NCBI GenBank assembly: GCA_030053945.1
Contig: JASGCW010000015.1
Coordinates: 1 to 64,000, forward strand
Reading direction: 5' to 3'
Length of the DNA stretch: 64,000 nt
From: Limnohabitans sp.
GTDB taxonomy: Bacteria; Bacteroidota; Bacteroidia; Flavobacteriales; Flavobacteriaceae
In this document: piece by piece, positions 27,715 to 35,972 of the stretch
Position numbering within the stretch: position 1 is the first letter of the stretch
Layout of the letters: each line of letters begins with the position of its first letter
Translations under genes and position numbers: made by a program
Notes under the pieces: generated by a model
What the model saw: only the letters and a program-made list of their open reading frames with translations
Told to the model about the DNA's origin: nothing
Databases searched by the model: none

Positions 27715-27735
27715 TTTTAGTTTGTCAAGGAACGT
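27715..27735 (-). repeat. Cassette-junction repeat, copy B
   Basis: The core tagtttgtcaaggaa is identical to the copy at 31325-31345 over 21 bases. On the minus strand it encodes FLDKLK in the same frame as the broken effector that follows. It lies 26 bases beyond the stop of the 336-residue immunity candidate. Confidence 0.75.
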
Positions 27736-27761
27736 TTGAAAGAATTTATTATGAATTACTC

Positions 27762-28772
27762 TTATTTATTTTTTTCGATTAAGTATCCGTCTTTACTTTT
27801 CAGGTTTTTAACATCAGAAGAAATCCATTTAGATTCTACATAAAATTTATTACCGATTTTCTTTAAAGTAAATTCTGGATTCATTTTTTCACCTAATTTA
27901 TAACCTGATAAGTTTTTTTTATGCTTTAACTGAATTTCATCTTGAGTGATTTCAGATAAATTTAATTGATCCTCAAAACCAATTTGAAAACCATCTCCTT
28001 TTGCAGTTATATTAGTGCTATTTATATCAATATCTAATTCCCATCCAGTGTTTTGACCACCTGTATTGCCATAATCAAAATATACAGAATATTGACCTAT
28101 CCAATTAGAGGGTAATGTTTTATTGTCTTCTTTTAAGTTAGATTTAGTAATGAATTCATCAATTTTTTTATTTCTCCAATCTGTTTCTTTGGTTTCATCT
28201 TTGTCAGATTTAACATTAAAGGTTTCAATTACTTCCCATTGTTCTTGTGATGATGAAATTAGTTTTAAAAGAGATGTTTGTCTAGGGCTTATAGGAGTGT
28301 ATGGAGTATCTAAGTTAATTTTTTTAGTAAATTTTTTATCAATATAAAAAGCCCAAACATCAAACTCGCTTGTTAAATTGTTTTTTTTATCTAAAACTAA
28401 TTTACATAATTGCTCGTTAATTTCATAAATTTCACCTTTTATTTTTTTTGAATTATTTTGATACCAATTATTTGCTCCTATTTTGGGAATTATTAAGAAA
28501 AAAATATTTGAACCATCTTTGGTGTATAACTCATCACAATTTTTGAATACACCATCATCTTCAGCACATATATCGTCAAGACTCTTTATTAATTTCAAGT
28601 TCTTAGTATCAAAGTCATTTTTTATATCTGACATTGAATCGCTGACACTATCATTTGAAACATTCTCTGTTTTTATACTATCTGTTTTTCTTGAAGTATT
28701 TTCTGTATTAATTTCTTTTTTACAAGCAAAACTTAAAAAAAGTAGTACAGTAATAATTATTTTATTTTTCAT
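27762..28772 (-). CDS. Lipoprotein, candidate immunity protein of the SLT/NlpC effector
   Basis: The 336-residue protein has a lipobox (LLFLSFACKKE, Cys17) and a Ser/Asp/Asn-rich linker. Its mature part has a C-terminal beta-rich region (WIGQYSVYFDYGNTGGQ, WELDIDINSTNITAKG, FTLKKIGNKFYVESKW) that looks like a small barrel. It begins 15 bases after the stop of the 830-residue effector gene. This position, its envelope location and its unrelated sequence make it the likely cognate immunity protein, by inference. Confidence 0.72.
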   Translation of the reverse strand: MKNKIIITVLLFLSFACKKEINTENTSRKTDSIKTENVSNDSVSDSMSDIKNDFDTKNLKLIKSLDDICAEDDGVFKNCDELYTKDGSNIFFLIIPKIGANNWYQNNSKKIKGEIYEINEQLCKLVLDKKNNLTSEFDVWAFYIDKKFTKKINLDTPYTPISPRQTSLLKLISSSQEQWEVIETFNVKSDKDETKETDWRNKKIDEFITKSNLKEDNKTLPSNWIGQYSVYFDYGNTGGQNTGWELDIDINSTNITAKGDGFQIGFEDQLNLSEITQDEIQLKHKKNLSGYKLGEKMNPEFTLKKIGNKFYVESKWISSDVKNLKSKDGYLIEKNK

Positions 28773-28787
28773 ATTAGTGTTATTTAA

Positions 28788-31280
28788 TTATAATTTTTTT
28801 GTGTAATTTTTAGGTCGAAAATAACCAACCCAGCCTTTGTGCCCACATAATGCGCCTCCTAATCTATCGTAAATTGCAGTTCTTGTGCATCCAGTGCCAG
28901 AATGCCCACCATTTTTTACTTGTTTTTTTTCTCCCACAGCCCCACCTTTTCCAATTGCTTCTAAAATTGTTACGGTATCATTAGTGCTATTATATTCATA
29001 TACCACGCCAGTGTGACCACTCCAAGAACCGTTTTTAGAGTATCCCCAGACGAAAATATCTCCTTTTTGAGGTTTAAAAGTTTTTTCGTCACTTTTTGTT
29101 ATAAAATCTATATTATTATTATCTATTACTTTTCTAAATTTATTTTCACTTAACATATTTGCCGTAGTCATATATATGATTTTTGTAGTTACTCCTAATT
29201 TATGTAAGTATCTACTCACAAATTCTGAGCAATCCATTTTTGCCCAACCTGATTCTGTATCTGCTGTTCTATTTTTATTTGTTTCTTGCAAATAAGGTCT
29301 ATGTGAATCTGCAATTGTCTTCATTTCATCCAAAACACTAGGCAAATTTGTTTTTTTAAGAGTGTCTGTTTGAGTTTTAGCACAAGAAAAAACTTTGGTT
29401 TTATTTTCAGGTTTATTACCTTCATCTAAAGAGTCATAAGCTCTTTTGGCCAATTCTTTTTTTGTTATACCATTTTCCTTATCTGTGTCAATTGAAGAAT
29501 TTGCTTTATAATATGTTGTTCCTTCTTTATACAAAGTTGTATTATCATTACTTCCATTCATTTTAGAAGGTGAAAAAACTAATAGATATAAATCAGCAAG
29601 TGTTAATTTAGATTGTATTTTGTTAGCTTTTTTCCAATATTCAATGTATTTTTCTACATAGAATAATTGTTCGATTTGTGTCATTAAAGCTAACTTCCTT
29701 TTTGTTAAGTTATAATTATAATAATTATTTAGTTCATCAATTGCTACTGGTGTAAATTGAATTAATCCAACGGCACCACTGAAATTGATACTTAAATTTT
29801 CAACTTCTTTTTTGTTTAGCGGAACATAATCTTTTATAGGTTTGCCGTTTTTCTTATGCCCTATAACTTTTAATTCAATTTTAGAAGGAGAAAAGGTCTT
29901 AGCAGATTCAACCCACATAACTGCCATTAAGTGGTTAGGGTCAAAATTTTGACGTTTAGAAATCTCAACTACTTTTTTTCTAAAATCACAACTAACATTA
30001 GGATGTCCGCCCCAAGTTAAATCATATTGCTTACAAACACAATCTTTTGGCTTGTTGCTTTCCGGTACATCAGCCACCTCCACCTTCGTCTTACTCACAT
30101 TAACAGGCACATCCATATTTATAGCCTTTACATCTACATTTATAGTTTCGCTTTTTATATGGGCGTGTGTGTCTAAAACTTCGATGTCAACAAAAAACTC
30201 TTGTTCGCTACCTTCAAAATAATCATCACCTTTATTGGCTGAAACTTTATTTAGGGTGACATCAACGATAAAATGATCTTTGGTTATTTTAAACTTTTGT
30301 TCAAAAACCAATTCGTTTTCGGTAACGTCTTCTTCATAGAATTTAAAACGTATATCTCGACCCACAAGTCCTGTGCTTAGTATATGTACTTTGACAATAC
30401 CGCTTTTTACCGTGCCTGATATTTTTTTATCATTAGCATCGGTGATATAAACAGTTGTAATTTCTTTTTTTACCGCTCTAGGTTGGCTAGGCTGCTGTTG
30501 AGCAGGTGGTGATGCAGGCGCTGGTGTACTTCTTGACGGAGTAGGAGTAGGCGGATCTTTGCGGGCTCTTCCTCTATGTCCACGAACTGGCTCTGTTCTC
30601 TTAGGTTTTTGCTCTAAGTGGTCTCGCGTTTCTTCTTTGCGTTGTGTAGGGGTTTTAGTATTGGTAAAATTTATGTTTCCACTGGCTTCGCGTTGCGTGC
30701 CATCGTGATATGCCGTTACATAATACTCGTGTTCCGCGCTTTCTTTTCCATTGTCGCCGTGTGCTTCGGCATATTTTTTAAAATTGACTGGAATAAGCAT
30801 TTCAGTGGTTGCAATACCATTTTTACCTACAGGTACTAACTGACTTGCAACGGATACTTTAGTATTTTTATCGTTGTGTCCTCCTCCAGTTTCGTCATCT
30901 TCCCAGAGGTCTATGTTTAATTTAGCGCCTTGTAATCCTGTGGTACGCACAAATACTTTTATTTTTTGTCCGTAGGAGAGGGGCTTCGTTATTTTGTTAT
31001 CATTGATGTCACGTACTTCTACGCTCAAAATTTGCATTTTCTCTGTGGGTACAACGTGAATTTTCATTGCACTAGCATTGTGCAGTTCTGGTTCGTATAA
31101 GTATCCTACAACAATATAGTGGTTGCCAATTTCTTTTTCAGAAAATTGCAGCTTCCCTTCTTTGAAGGTTGTTATTTTTATGTATTCCCCATTTTTTACT
31201 TCATACAAATCCCATTTTAATAAGTCTTTGTCTTGTTTAGGGGTGTTTTTATGCCAGTGGGTCACGTAAAATGTTACCAT
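28788..31280 (-). CDS. Dual peptidoglycan hydrolase effector (SLT-like plus NlpC/P60-like)
   Basis: The 830-residue protein has no signal peptide. Residues 1-205 match the N-terminal region of the 1049-residue effector (LWEDDETGGGH, EHEYYVTA). A Pro/Arg-rich linker is at 215-268 and an Ig-like domain at 275-390. About 430-580 is a lytic-transglycosylase-like domain with likely catalytic Glu458 (VMWVESAKTF) and SGAVGLIQFTP. About 645-830 is NlpC/P60- or CHAP-like with Cys684 (MDCSEFVSRYLHKLG) and His756 (GSWSGHTGVVYEY). Both would cut peptidoglycan, one in the glycan and one in the peptide. Homology to its relative continues about 15 residues upstream of this ATG without another start, so the gene may be slightly 5'-truncated or use a non-standard start. 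Confidence 0.82.
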   Translation of the reverse strand: MVTFYVTHWHKNTPKQDKDLLKWDLYEVKNGEYIKITTFKEGKLQFSEKEIGNHYIVVGYLYEPELHNASAMKIHVVPTEKMQILSVEVRDINDNKITKPLSYGQKIKVFVRTTGLQGAKLNIDLWEDDETGGGHNDKNTKVSVASQLVPVGKNGIATTEMLIPVNFKKYAEAHGDNGKESAEHEYYVTAYHDGTQREASGNINFTNTKTPTQRKEETRDHLEQKPKRTEPVRGHRGRARKDPPTPTPSRSTPAPASPPAQQQPSQPRAVKKEITTVYITDANDKKISGTVKSGIVKVHILSTGLVGRDIRFKFYEEDVTENELVFEQKFKITKDHFIVDVTLNKVSANKGDDYFEGSEQEFFVDIEVLDTHAHIKSETINVDVKAINMDVPVNVSKTKVEVADVPESNKPKDCVCKQYDLTWGGHPNVSCDFRKKVVEISKRQNFDPNHLMAVMWVESAKTFSPSKIELKVIGHKKNGKPIKDYVPLNKKEVENLSINFSGAVGLIQFTPVAIDELNNYYNYNLTKRKLALMTQIEQLFYVEKYIEYWKKANKIQSKLTLADLYLLVFSPSKMNGSNDNTTLYKEGTTYYKANSSIDTDKENGITKKELAKRAYDSLDEGNKPENKTKVFSCAKTQTDTLKKTNLPSVLDEMKTIADSHRPYLQETNKNRTADTESGWAKMDCSEFVSRYLHKLGVTTKIIYMTTANMLSENKFRKVIDNNNIDFITKSDEKTFKPQKGDIFVWGYSKNGSWSGHTGVVYEYNSTNDTVTILEAIGKGGAVGEKKQVKNGGHSGTGCTRTAIYDRLGGALCGHKGWVGYFRPKNYTKKL

Positions 31281-31324
31281 TTTACCTGCTTTTATCTCGG
31301 ATATGCCTCCTATTGCTTTTTAGT

Positions 31325-31345
31325 TTTTAGTTTGTCAAGGAACGT
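31325..31345 (-). repeat. Cassette-junction repeat, copy A
   Basis: The core tagtttgtcaaggaa matches copies B and C. It lies 44 bases before the 830-residue effector start and 100 bases after the MORN-like immunity candidate. Here the FLDKLK reading is out of frame with the following effector, so its conservation may be at the DNA level. Confidence 0.75.
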
Positions 31346-31447
31346 ATAATAATATTCTTAATGCTTAAATTAAGTTAATTATTGAATATGATATTTTACT
31401 GTTAGATTAAAGTTTATTTAGACAAAAAATAATAAAAGTTTTCTAAC

Positions 31448-32275
31448 TTAAGGATATGAAACTTTAATAACCTTCCCATTGTTAAAAATTTTAATCATAT
31501 CAACTGGACCTTCAGGGGAATAGTTCCATTCCCCATCTTTTAATCCGTTCTTATAATTGCCATCTTCTATTATAGTTTTATTGTATTTTATCGAATATTT
31601 TTTCTCTATCCAATATCCTTCTTTTCTATGATTTTTAGTTTTCCCTTTTTGTTGATATTCAAGACTTGAAATTCCCTTATCTTTCCATTTCTTATTTACA
31701 TTAGGTACATCAAAATAATCTAAAAAAATTCCATTCGTAAATTGAAACACCATATTTTTTGTATATGTTGGCTTTTTGAAAGTTAATATTACTTTATCAC
31801 CCGAAACTTTTGTTTGTTTACTATATTTTTCTTCGGAATCTAGTTTTTCATAGACAATCATAGCATTATACTCTATATTCAAATTTTCATTTATAAGAAT
31901 TATACTCTCATATAAACCATCTTCGTATTTAATTTTTATATAATATGACACGATATCAATTCCGTTAATTCTGAATTTTTTATATGGATAAAATTCTAGT
32001 AAATTATCATTTGAAGAAACAAAAATATCCCACATATAAGGTCTTTCAAATTCTCTTTCATAAGAACTTATTAAAATTTCTTTTAATAGTTTTATTTTTT
32101 TTGTGTCAACAATTTTTTTTCCTACTAAGTTCTTATCTACAGAATTAATGAGATATTCTGTTGTTGAGTTTTGATTTAAATTTAATTCGCTATTTACTAA
32201 ACCAGAAGGTTTTTGGGTTTTATAATTACAAGTTATAATTTGAAATAATAGTGATAAGTAAAATATATGATTCAT
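31448..32275 (-). CDS. Secreted or lipoprotein immunity candidate with C-terminal MORN-like repeats
   Basis: The 275-residue protein has a hydrophobic start and a possible lipobox (LLFQIITC, Cys16). The C-terminal part has MORN-like text (IIEDGNYKNGLKDGEWNYSP) of the kind seen in YwqK-type antitoxin or immunity proteins. It begins one base after the stop of the 1049-residue effector gene, so expression is coupled. An immunity role against the GH19/LAS effector is inferred. Confidence 0.75.
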   Translation of the reverse strand: MNHIFYLSLLFQIITCNYKTQKPSGLVNSELNLNQNSTTEYLINSVDKNLVGKKIVDTKKIKLLKEILISSYEREFERPYMWDIFVSSNDNLLEFYPYKKFRINGIDIVSYYIKIKYEDGLYESIILINENLNIEYNAMIVYEKLDSEEKYSKQTKVSGDKVILTFKKPTYTKNMVFQFTNGIFLDYFDVPNVNKKWKDKGISSLEYQQKGKTKNHRKEGYWIEKKYSIKYNKTIIEDGNYKNGLKDGEWNYSPEGPVDMIKIFNNGKVIKVSYP

Positions 32276-32276
32276 T

Positions 32277-35200
32277 TTATATTTCTTTTAATGTTGGTTG
32301 AAATCCTTGAATATGTAGGTGGTCATGATGGTCTTTATCTTTATCATTAGTACAATGATTCAATATCTTAGATTCATTTTTACCATAGTTTTGTGAAAGC
32401 ATACTTTTCCAACCAAATTTATATAGAGCATCATTAAATTTATTTTGTCTTTCTTCGTCAAGACCTTTCCAACCTTCAGCTTCATTATCACTTAAAAGAT
32501 TTGTCTTTCCACCTTTTTTATCAATTCTTAAATATCTTAAATCTCCATTCATTCCGTTTTTATGGGATTTACTTCCTCCTATTGATTCACCTTTCTCATT
32601 ACTAAACCCATTGAAAACATAATCATCATAGCCGCATTCTAACATTGCTCCTAATAAGGCAGCGATGGACACATCATTCATAAAATAACGATTAGTATTA
32701 ACAGTTATCGTAAAATTAATACTTTCTTTCTTGTAACTATGTCTTACATTTCTTATATCAATTAAATAAATATTTTCATCGTCTTTCTGTAATTTATCCT
32801 TATACAATCCCCCGTAATTTTCTTTAACTTTTTTTAATTTATATTTCCCTAAATTATGCACATTGCCTGAAGCATCATGATAAAAATATTCAGCATTTTC
32901 TCTTTTATCATTTATAATCTTATATTGGATTTCTCCATTCTTTTGAATATGAAATTCAATATCAACTTCACCAATTTCTGATGATTGACATTCATCTGTT
33001 TTCAAGATAGATTTGATATTAGACAATATGGTTTCTCTAGCAGTAACATCGTCAGTTGATCCATGAACCAACCTAGTAGTTTCTTTAAAATTTCCAGTTG
33101 CGGCTACTGTATTTAAATCCTTTTCATTACCATTTTTAAGTAGAACTCCATGTTTCCAATACCATCCCGCAGAACGAGTCATTAATTTTAAATCACTTAA
33201 AAGTAAGTCGGGATTTTTTAATAAATCATTTCCAGAAAATTCACCAAATCTTCTGTATCCTTTTTTTCTTGTAATTTGAATTAGTCCTCTGCCTCGATAT
33301 TTGAATCCATCACCGCTTGCTTCATCTCCATTTTCAGCTACGTTTCTGTAAACATAATTTCCTAATTTCTCAGGTTCTTTAAAAAAGGAAGCTGGATTGG
33401 AATATAGTTTAGGGTGACTTTTTTTTGGCCAATAATTATGTAGTGCCTCTTCTGTAGTATAGTACAAATTTTCATCTATCCTTGCAAAAAAACCAGTTTC
33501 TTTTGTTATTTGAGCTAAAAAAAATGCTTTTTTAATACATGTATTTATCTCAAATTCTTCAAATGTTTCATTTAAAGTTTTTAAGAATGTCTCTATAGTT
33601 GTAGATTGAAGGCTATTTGAACCTTTGTAAAATAATTCTTTAACATCTGGATACATTTTATTAAATTCTTCTAATGTTATTTTAGCTCCACACCTAGGAC
33701 ATTTTTTTGCAACTTCAAAATAATCCCCTTCTTTTTTCAAAAATTCACCTTCGTGTTTTTTAACATCACCTTGGCATTCTGCTTGTAGCCATAGGTATTC
33801 TGTCGGTACTTTGTAGGTGTCGAAAGTGATTTTTTCGCCTTTGTCATACGAGGCATTTACCAATACTTTAACAATTTCCTCAGATTTAGCAAACTTTTTA
33901 TTTTTAGCTAATTCGTCTTTTATTTTTTTAATAATTACACCAGCAACAGATTTTTTCTTGGCATCGGTACTAGTGTCATTTTTACCTCCAAAAGTATATG
34001 TATGCTGTCCGTCTTTTATTCCAGCCAGTTTTTCTTTCCACTTTTTTAAATCCTCATCAGATTTAGGGCGGAGCTTAATTTTTATTTTAGCTTCTCCTTT
34101 TTCTACTGTAGCTTTTAATGTGGTTAATTCTGCACCATCTTTTTTCGCTTCTTGAACTGGTAAATCCGCAGCTTTAGCTATTAAAATTTCTTCTTTTTCT
34201 TTTATTTTAATGTTTACTTCTTTTCCATCTAGCAATACGGTTTTTGCTACCACATATATTTCATCTTCTAGTGGGGCATTCTTGATTTTTACAAAATTAG
34301 CCCCTAGCTTATATACGTCAAAAGATATTACTTCATTTTTAGTATAAGTAGTTTTAGTTAAAGCAGCTTTTATATCTTCTAGTTTCGAATATTTTTTATC
34401 TTTCTTTATGTCTGCATCTACTTTTTTCTTTATGATAGCAGCAATTTTGTCTTTATCTATATTTTTGTTCTCGTTTTTAAATGTATATTGCTGTTTACCT
34501 GCTTTTTCGGTGGTTTCCTTAGTGAATTCTTCTTTAGCAAAATAGGCATCAATTAGAGCTTCTATTTTTGGAACGTCTGTTTTAGAATCTTCTACTTTAG
34601 TCTTAGTAACGTTAGTAGGAACATCAATTTCAATTTTATCTGGTTTTACTTTGACTTTTTCAACTGCGCTTGGAGGAGTATTTTCTTTAGGTGGATTTCC
34701 TTTTAGTTGATCTTCTTCTGCTTTTTTTATTTCCTCTGGTGAATATACATTGAAATTACTTCCTGCAACATAGTTTGATTTTAGCGTTGCTACCGCTGTT
34801 ACATAGTATTCGTGTGTTTTACCTTCGCCGCCTTTGCCAGCGTGCGCCTTTGCGATTACTTTAAAATCAGGTTTTAAGGTAAATTCTACAATAGCAAGAC
34901 CTTTTTCGCCTATTTTTGCCATAGCTTGAGCGACAAGATTATATTTGTTTTCCTCGCTATGTCCACCACCTTCTGCATCATCTTCCCACATTTTGAATAA
35001 AATTTTTTCTCCAACCATTCCTGTGGTATAGGCTTTTGCTTTTACTTTGCGTCCGTACGGTAGGGCTTTAGTGAGTTTATTATCATTTATATCTGTCATT
35101 TCTACTCGTAAAACCTCACGTTTTTCGGCAGAAACTACTTTTACTTTCATTGCACTGGCATTGTCCAGCTCTGGTTCGTGGCTATAAGCAACAATAATAT

Positions 35201-35426
35201 AAGTGTTTCCAACTCCTCCTTCTTGAAAACGAAAACGTCCTTGTTCTTTTTCAAGTACTTTTTGCCATTTCCCTTTATTTTCTTGAAAAACAGCCCATTT
35301 TACGTGTGCTTCATTGCTTTCGTTTGCAGGTGTTGCATCATACCAGCTTGATACTTTGTAATCTGTCCATTCGCCTACTTTTATCGTACTAGGTCCTGTG
35401 ATTGATTTTACTCCTTTTTTTGCCAT
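32277..35426 (-). CDS. Dual peptidoglycan hydrolase effector (GH19-like plus LAS/MepA-like peptidase)
   Basis: The 1049-residue protein has no signal peptide. Residues 1-228 are the Ig-like trunk shared with the 830-residue effector. Two copies of an approximately 85-residue unit are at about 290-375 and 455-540 (KQQYTFKNENK and GQHTYTFGGKND). A CPRCGAKIT zinc-ribbon-like motif is at 576-584. A GH19/lysozyme-like domain spans about 605-808, with likely catalytic Glu643 (QITKETGFF) and YRGRGLIQITRKKGY. The C-terminal domain has a LAS-type metallopeptidase pattern: His955 and Asp962 in SHKNGMNGDLRY, and DHLHIQGF with His1036 and His1038. It would attack both glycan and peptide of peptidoglycan. 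It is 11 bases after the PAAR-like gene, which suggests delivery on that spike. Confidence 0.83.
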   Translation of the reverse strand: MAKKGVKSITGPSTIKVGEWTDYKVSSWYDATPANESNEAHVKWAVFQENKGKWQKVLEKEQGRFRFQEGGVGNTYIIVAYSHEPELDNASAMKVKVVSAEKREVLRVEMTDINDNKLTKALPYGRKVKAKAYTTGMVGEKILFKMWEDDAEGGGHSEENKYNLVAQAMAKIGEKGLAIVEFTLKPDFKVIAKAHAGKGGEGKTHEYYVTAVATLKSNYVAGSNFNVYSPEEIKKAEEDQLKGNPPKENTPPSAVEKVKVKPDKIEIDVPTNVTKTKVEDSKTDVPKIEALIDAYFAKEEFTKETTEKAGKQQYTFKNENKNIDKDKIAAIIKKKVDADIKKDKKYSKLEDIKAALTKTTYTKNEVISFDVYKLGANFVKIKNAPLEDEIYVVAKTVLLDGKEVNIKIKEKEEILIAKAADLPVQEAKKDGAELTTLKATVEKGEAKIKIKLRPKSDEDLKKWKEKLAGIKDGQHTYTFGGKNDTSTDAKKKSVAGVIIKKIKDELAKNKKFAKSEEIVKVLVNASYDKGEKITFDTYKVPTEYLWLQAECQGDVKKHEGEFLKKEGDYFEVAKKCPRCGAKITLEEFNKMYPDVKELFYKGSNSLQSTTIETFLKTLNETFEEFEINTCIKKAFFLAQITKETGFFARIDENLYYTTEEALHNYWPKKSHPKLYSNPASFFKEPEKLGNYVYRNVAENGDEASGDGFKYRGRGLIQITRKKGYRRFGEFSGNDLLKNPDLLLSDLKLMTRSAGWYWKHGVLLKNGNEKDLNTVAATGNFKETTRLVHGSTDDVTARETILSNIKSILKTDECQSSEIGEVDIEFHIQKNGEIQYKIINDKRENAEYFYHDASGNVHNLGKYKLKKVKENYGGLYKDKLQKDDENIYLIDIRNVRHSYKKESINFTITVNTNRYFMNDVSIAALLGAMLECGYDDYVFNGFSNEKGESIGGSKSHKNGMNGDLRYLRIDKKGGKTNLLSDNEAEGWKGLDEERQNKFNDALYKFGWKSMLSQNYGKNESKILNHCTNDKDKDHHDHLHIQGFQPTLKEI

Positions 35427-35437
35427 GGCTTATATAT

Positions 35438-35923
35438 TTATTCTACAACTGGAGCTGAATTTTGTTCTGCTTTTTCCATCGCTTTTTGCGTGTTGTTTAC
35501 TGGATTATCCTTGTTAGGATTGTCTTTTGCTTGTTTGCTAGTAGGTTCGCCAGTTTGTCCGTGTTTTACAACGCTTAAACAATCTGGTGCACCCATAGGA
35601 CAAGTTCCTTTGCTATCTTCGGTGAGTATTTTTCCTTTATTGCTCAGGGTTACTTTTTCGTAAAAGTTACTCCATTTTTGCACTACACATTGACATACTA
35701 AAAAATCACCAGATCCATTAGGTTGTTTTTTACATTTCCCAAAAGTATTTTTTTCTAAAGTTTGCCCTATTTCTTTGTCGGTTGCAATGAGTTTTTCGCT
35801 GCCGTCTTTGTCATTAGCATAATGTTTAGACTGCGATTTTACCTTTAGTTTATCGGTTTTAGGTTCGACGCTAAAATCACATTTTATTGTGGCTCCCTGT
35901 ACTACAATGTGTTTGCTTGACAT
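35438..35923 (-). CDS. DUF4280 PAAR-like protein
   Basis: The 161-residue protein matches the DUF4280 PAAR-like family. It opens with KHIVVQGATIKCDFS, has a conserved Cys set (GKCKKQPN, LVCQCVVQKW, GTCPMGAPDCLSVVKHGQ) and a Lys/Asn-rich tail that could be a docking extension. PAAR-like proteins cap the spike of contractile secretion systems and load effectors. It is the second gene of an operon whose following genes are large cell-wall hydrolases. No VgrG, Hcp or sheath gene lies in this window. Confidence 0.85.
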   Translation of the reverse strand: MSSKHIVVQGATIKCDFSVEPKTDKLKVKSQSKHYANDKDGSEKLIATDKEIGQTLEKNTFGKCKKQPNGSGDFLVCQCVVQKWSNFYEKVTLSNKGKILTEDSKGTCPMGAPDCLSVVKHGQTGEPTSKQAKDNPNKDNPVNNTQKAMEKAEQNSAPVVE

Positions 35924-35972
35924 TTTTTTAGTTTTTTGTTTGTTTTAGTTTTTGGGTTGAAAAGTTACAGAA

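Larger units (their letters stand above)
26035..27735 (-). pseudogene. Broken effector: 5'-truncated, in-frame TGA; Ig-like, GH19-like and DUF5675 domains
   Basis: One reading frame runs from the junction repeat at 27735 to the stop at 26035, interrupted only by TGA at 27135-27133. It has no start codon and lacks the N-terminal region of its relatives. Order of parts: an Ig-like domain matching residues 275-400 of the 830-residue effector; a CPNCDKDIT zinc-ribbon-like motif; a GH19/chitinase-like domain (HFFAQAAVESG with the expected catalytic Glu, then GKGCIQLTGRGNY); and a DUF5675-like domain (IPVGTYNLVW, LIHKGNSAEDTEGCLLPG). The TGA replaces the position of Cys630 in the intact relative (INTC versus MNT-stop). 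A piece from an ATG at 26889 (284 residues) could still be made but would lack the catalytic Glu. It may be an orphan cassette. Confidence 0.8.
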
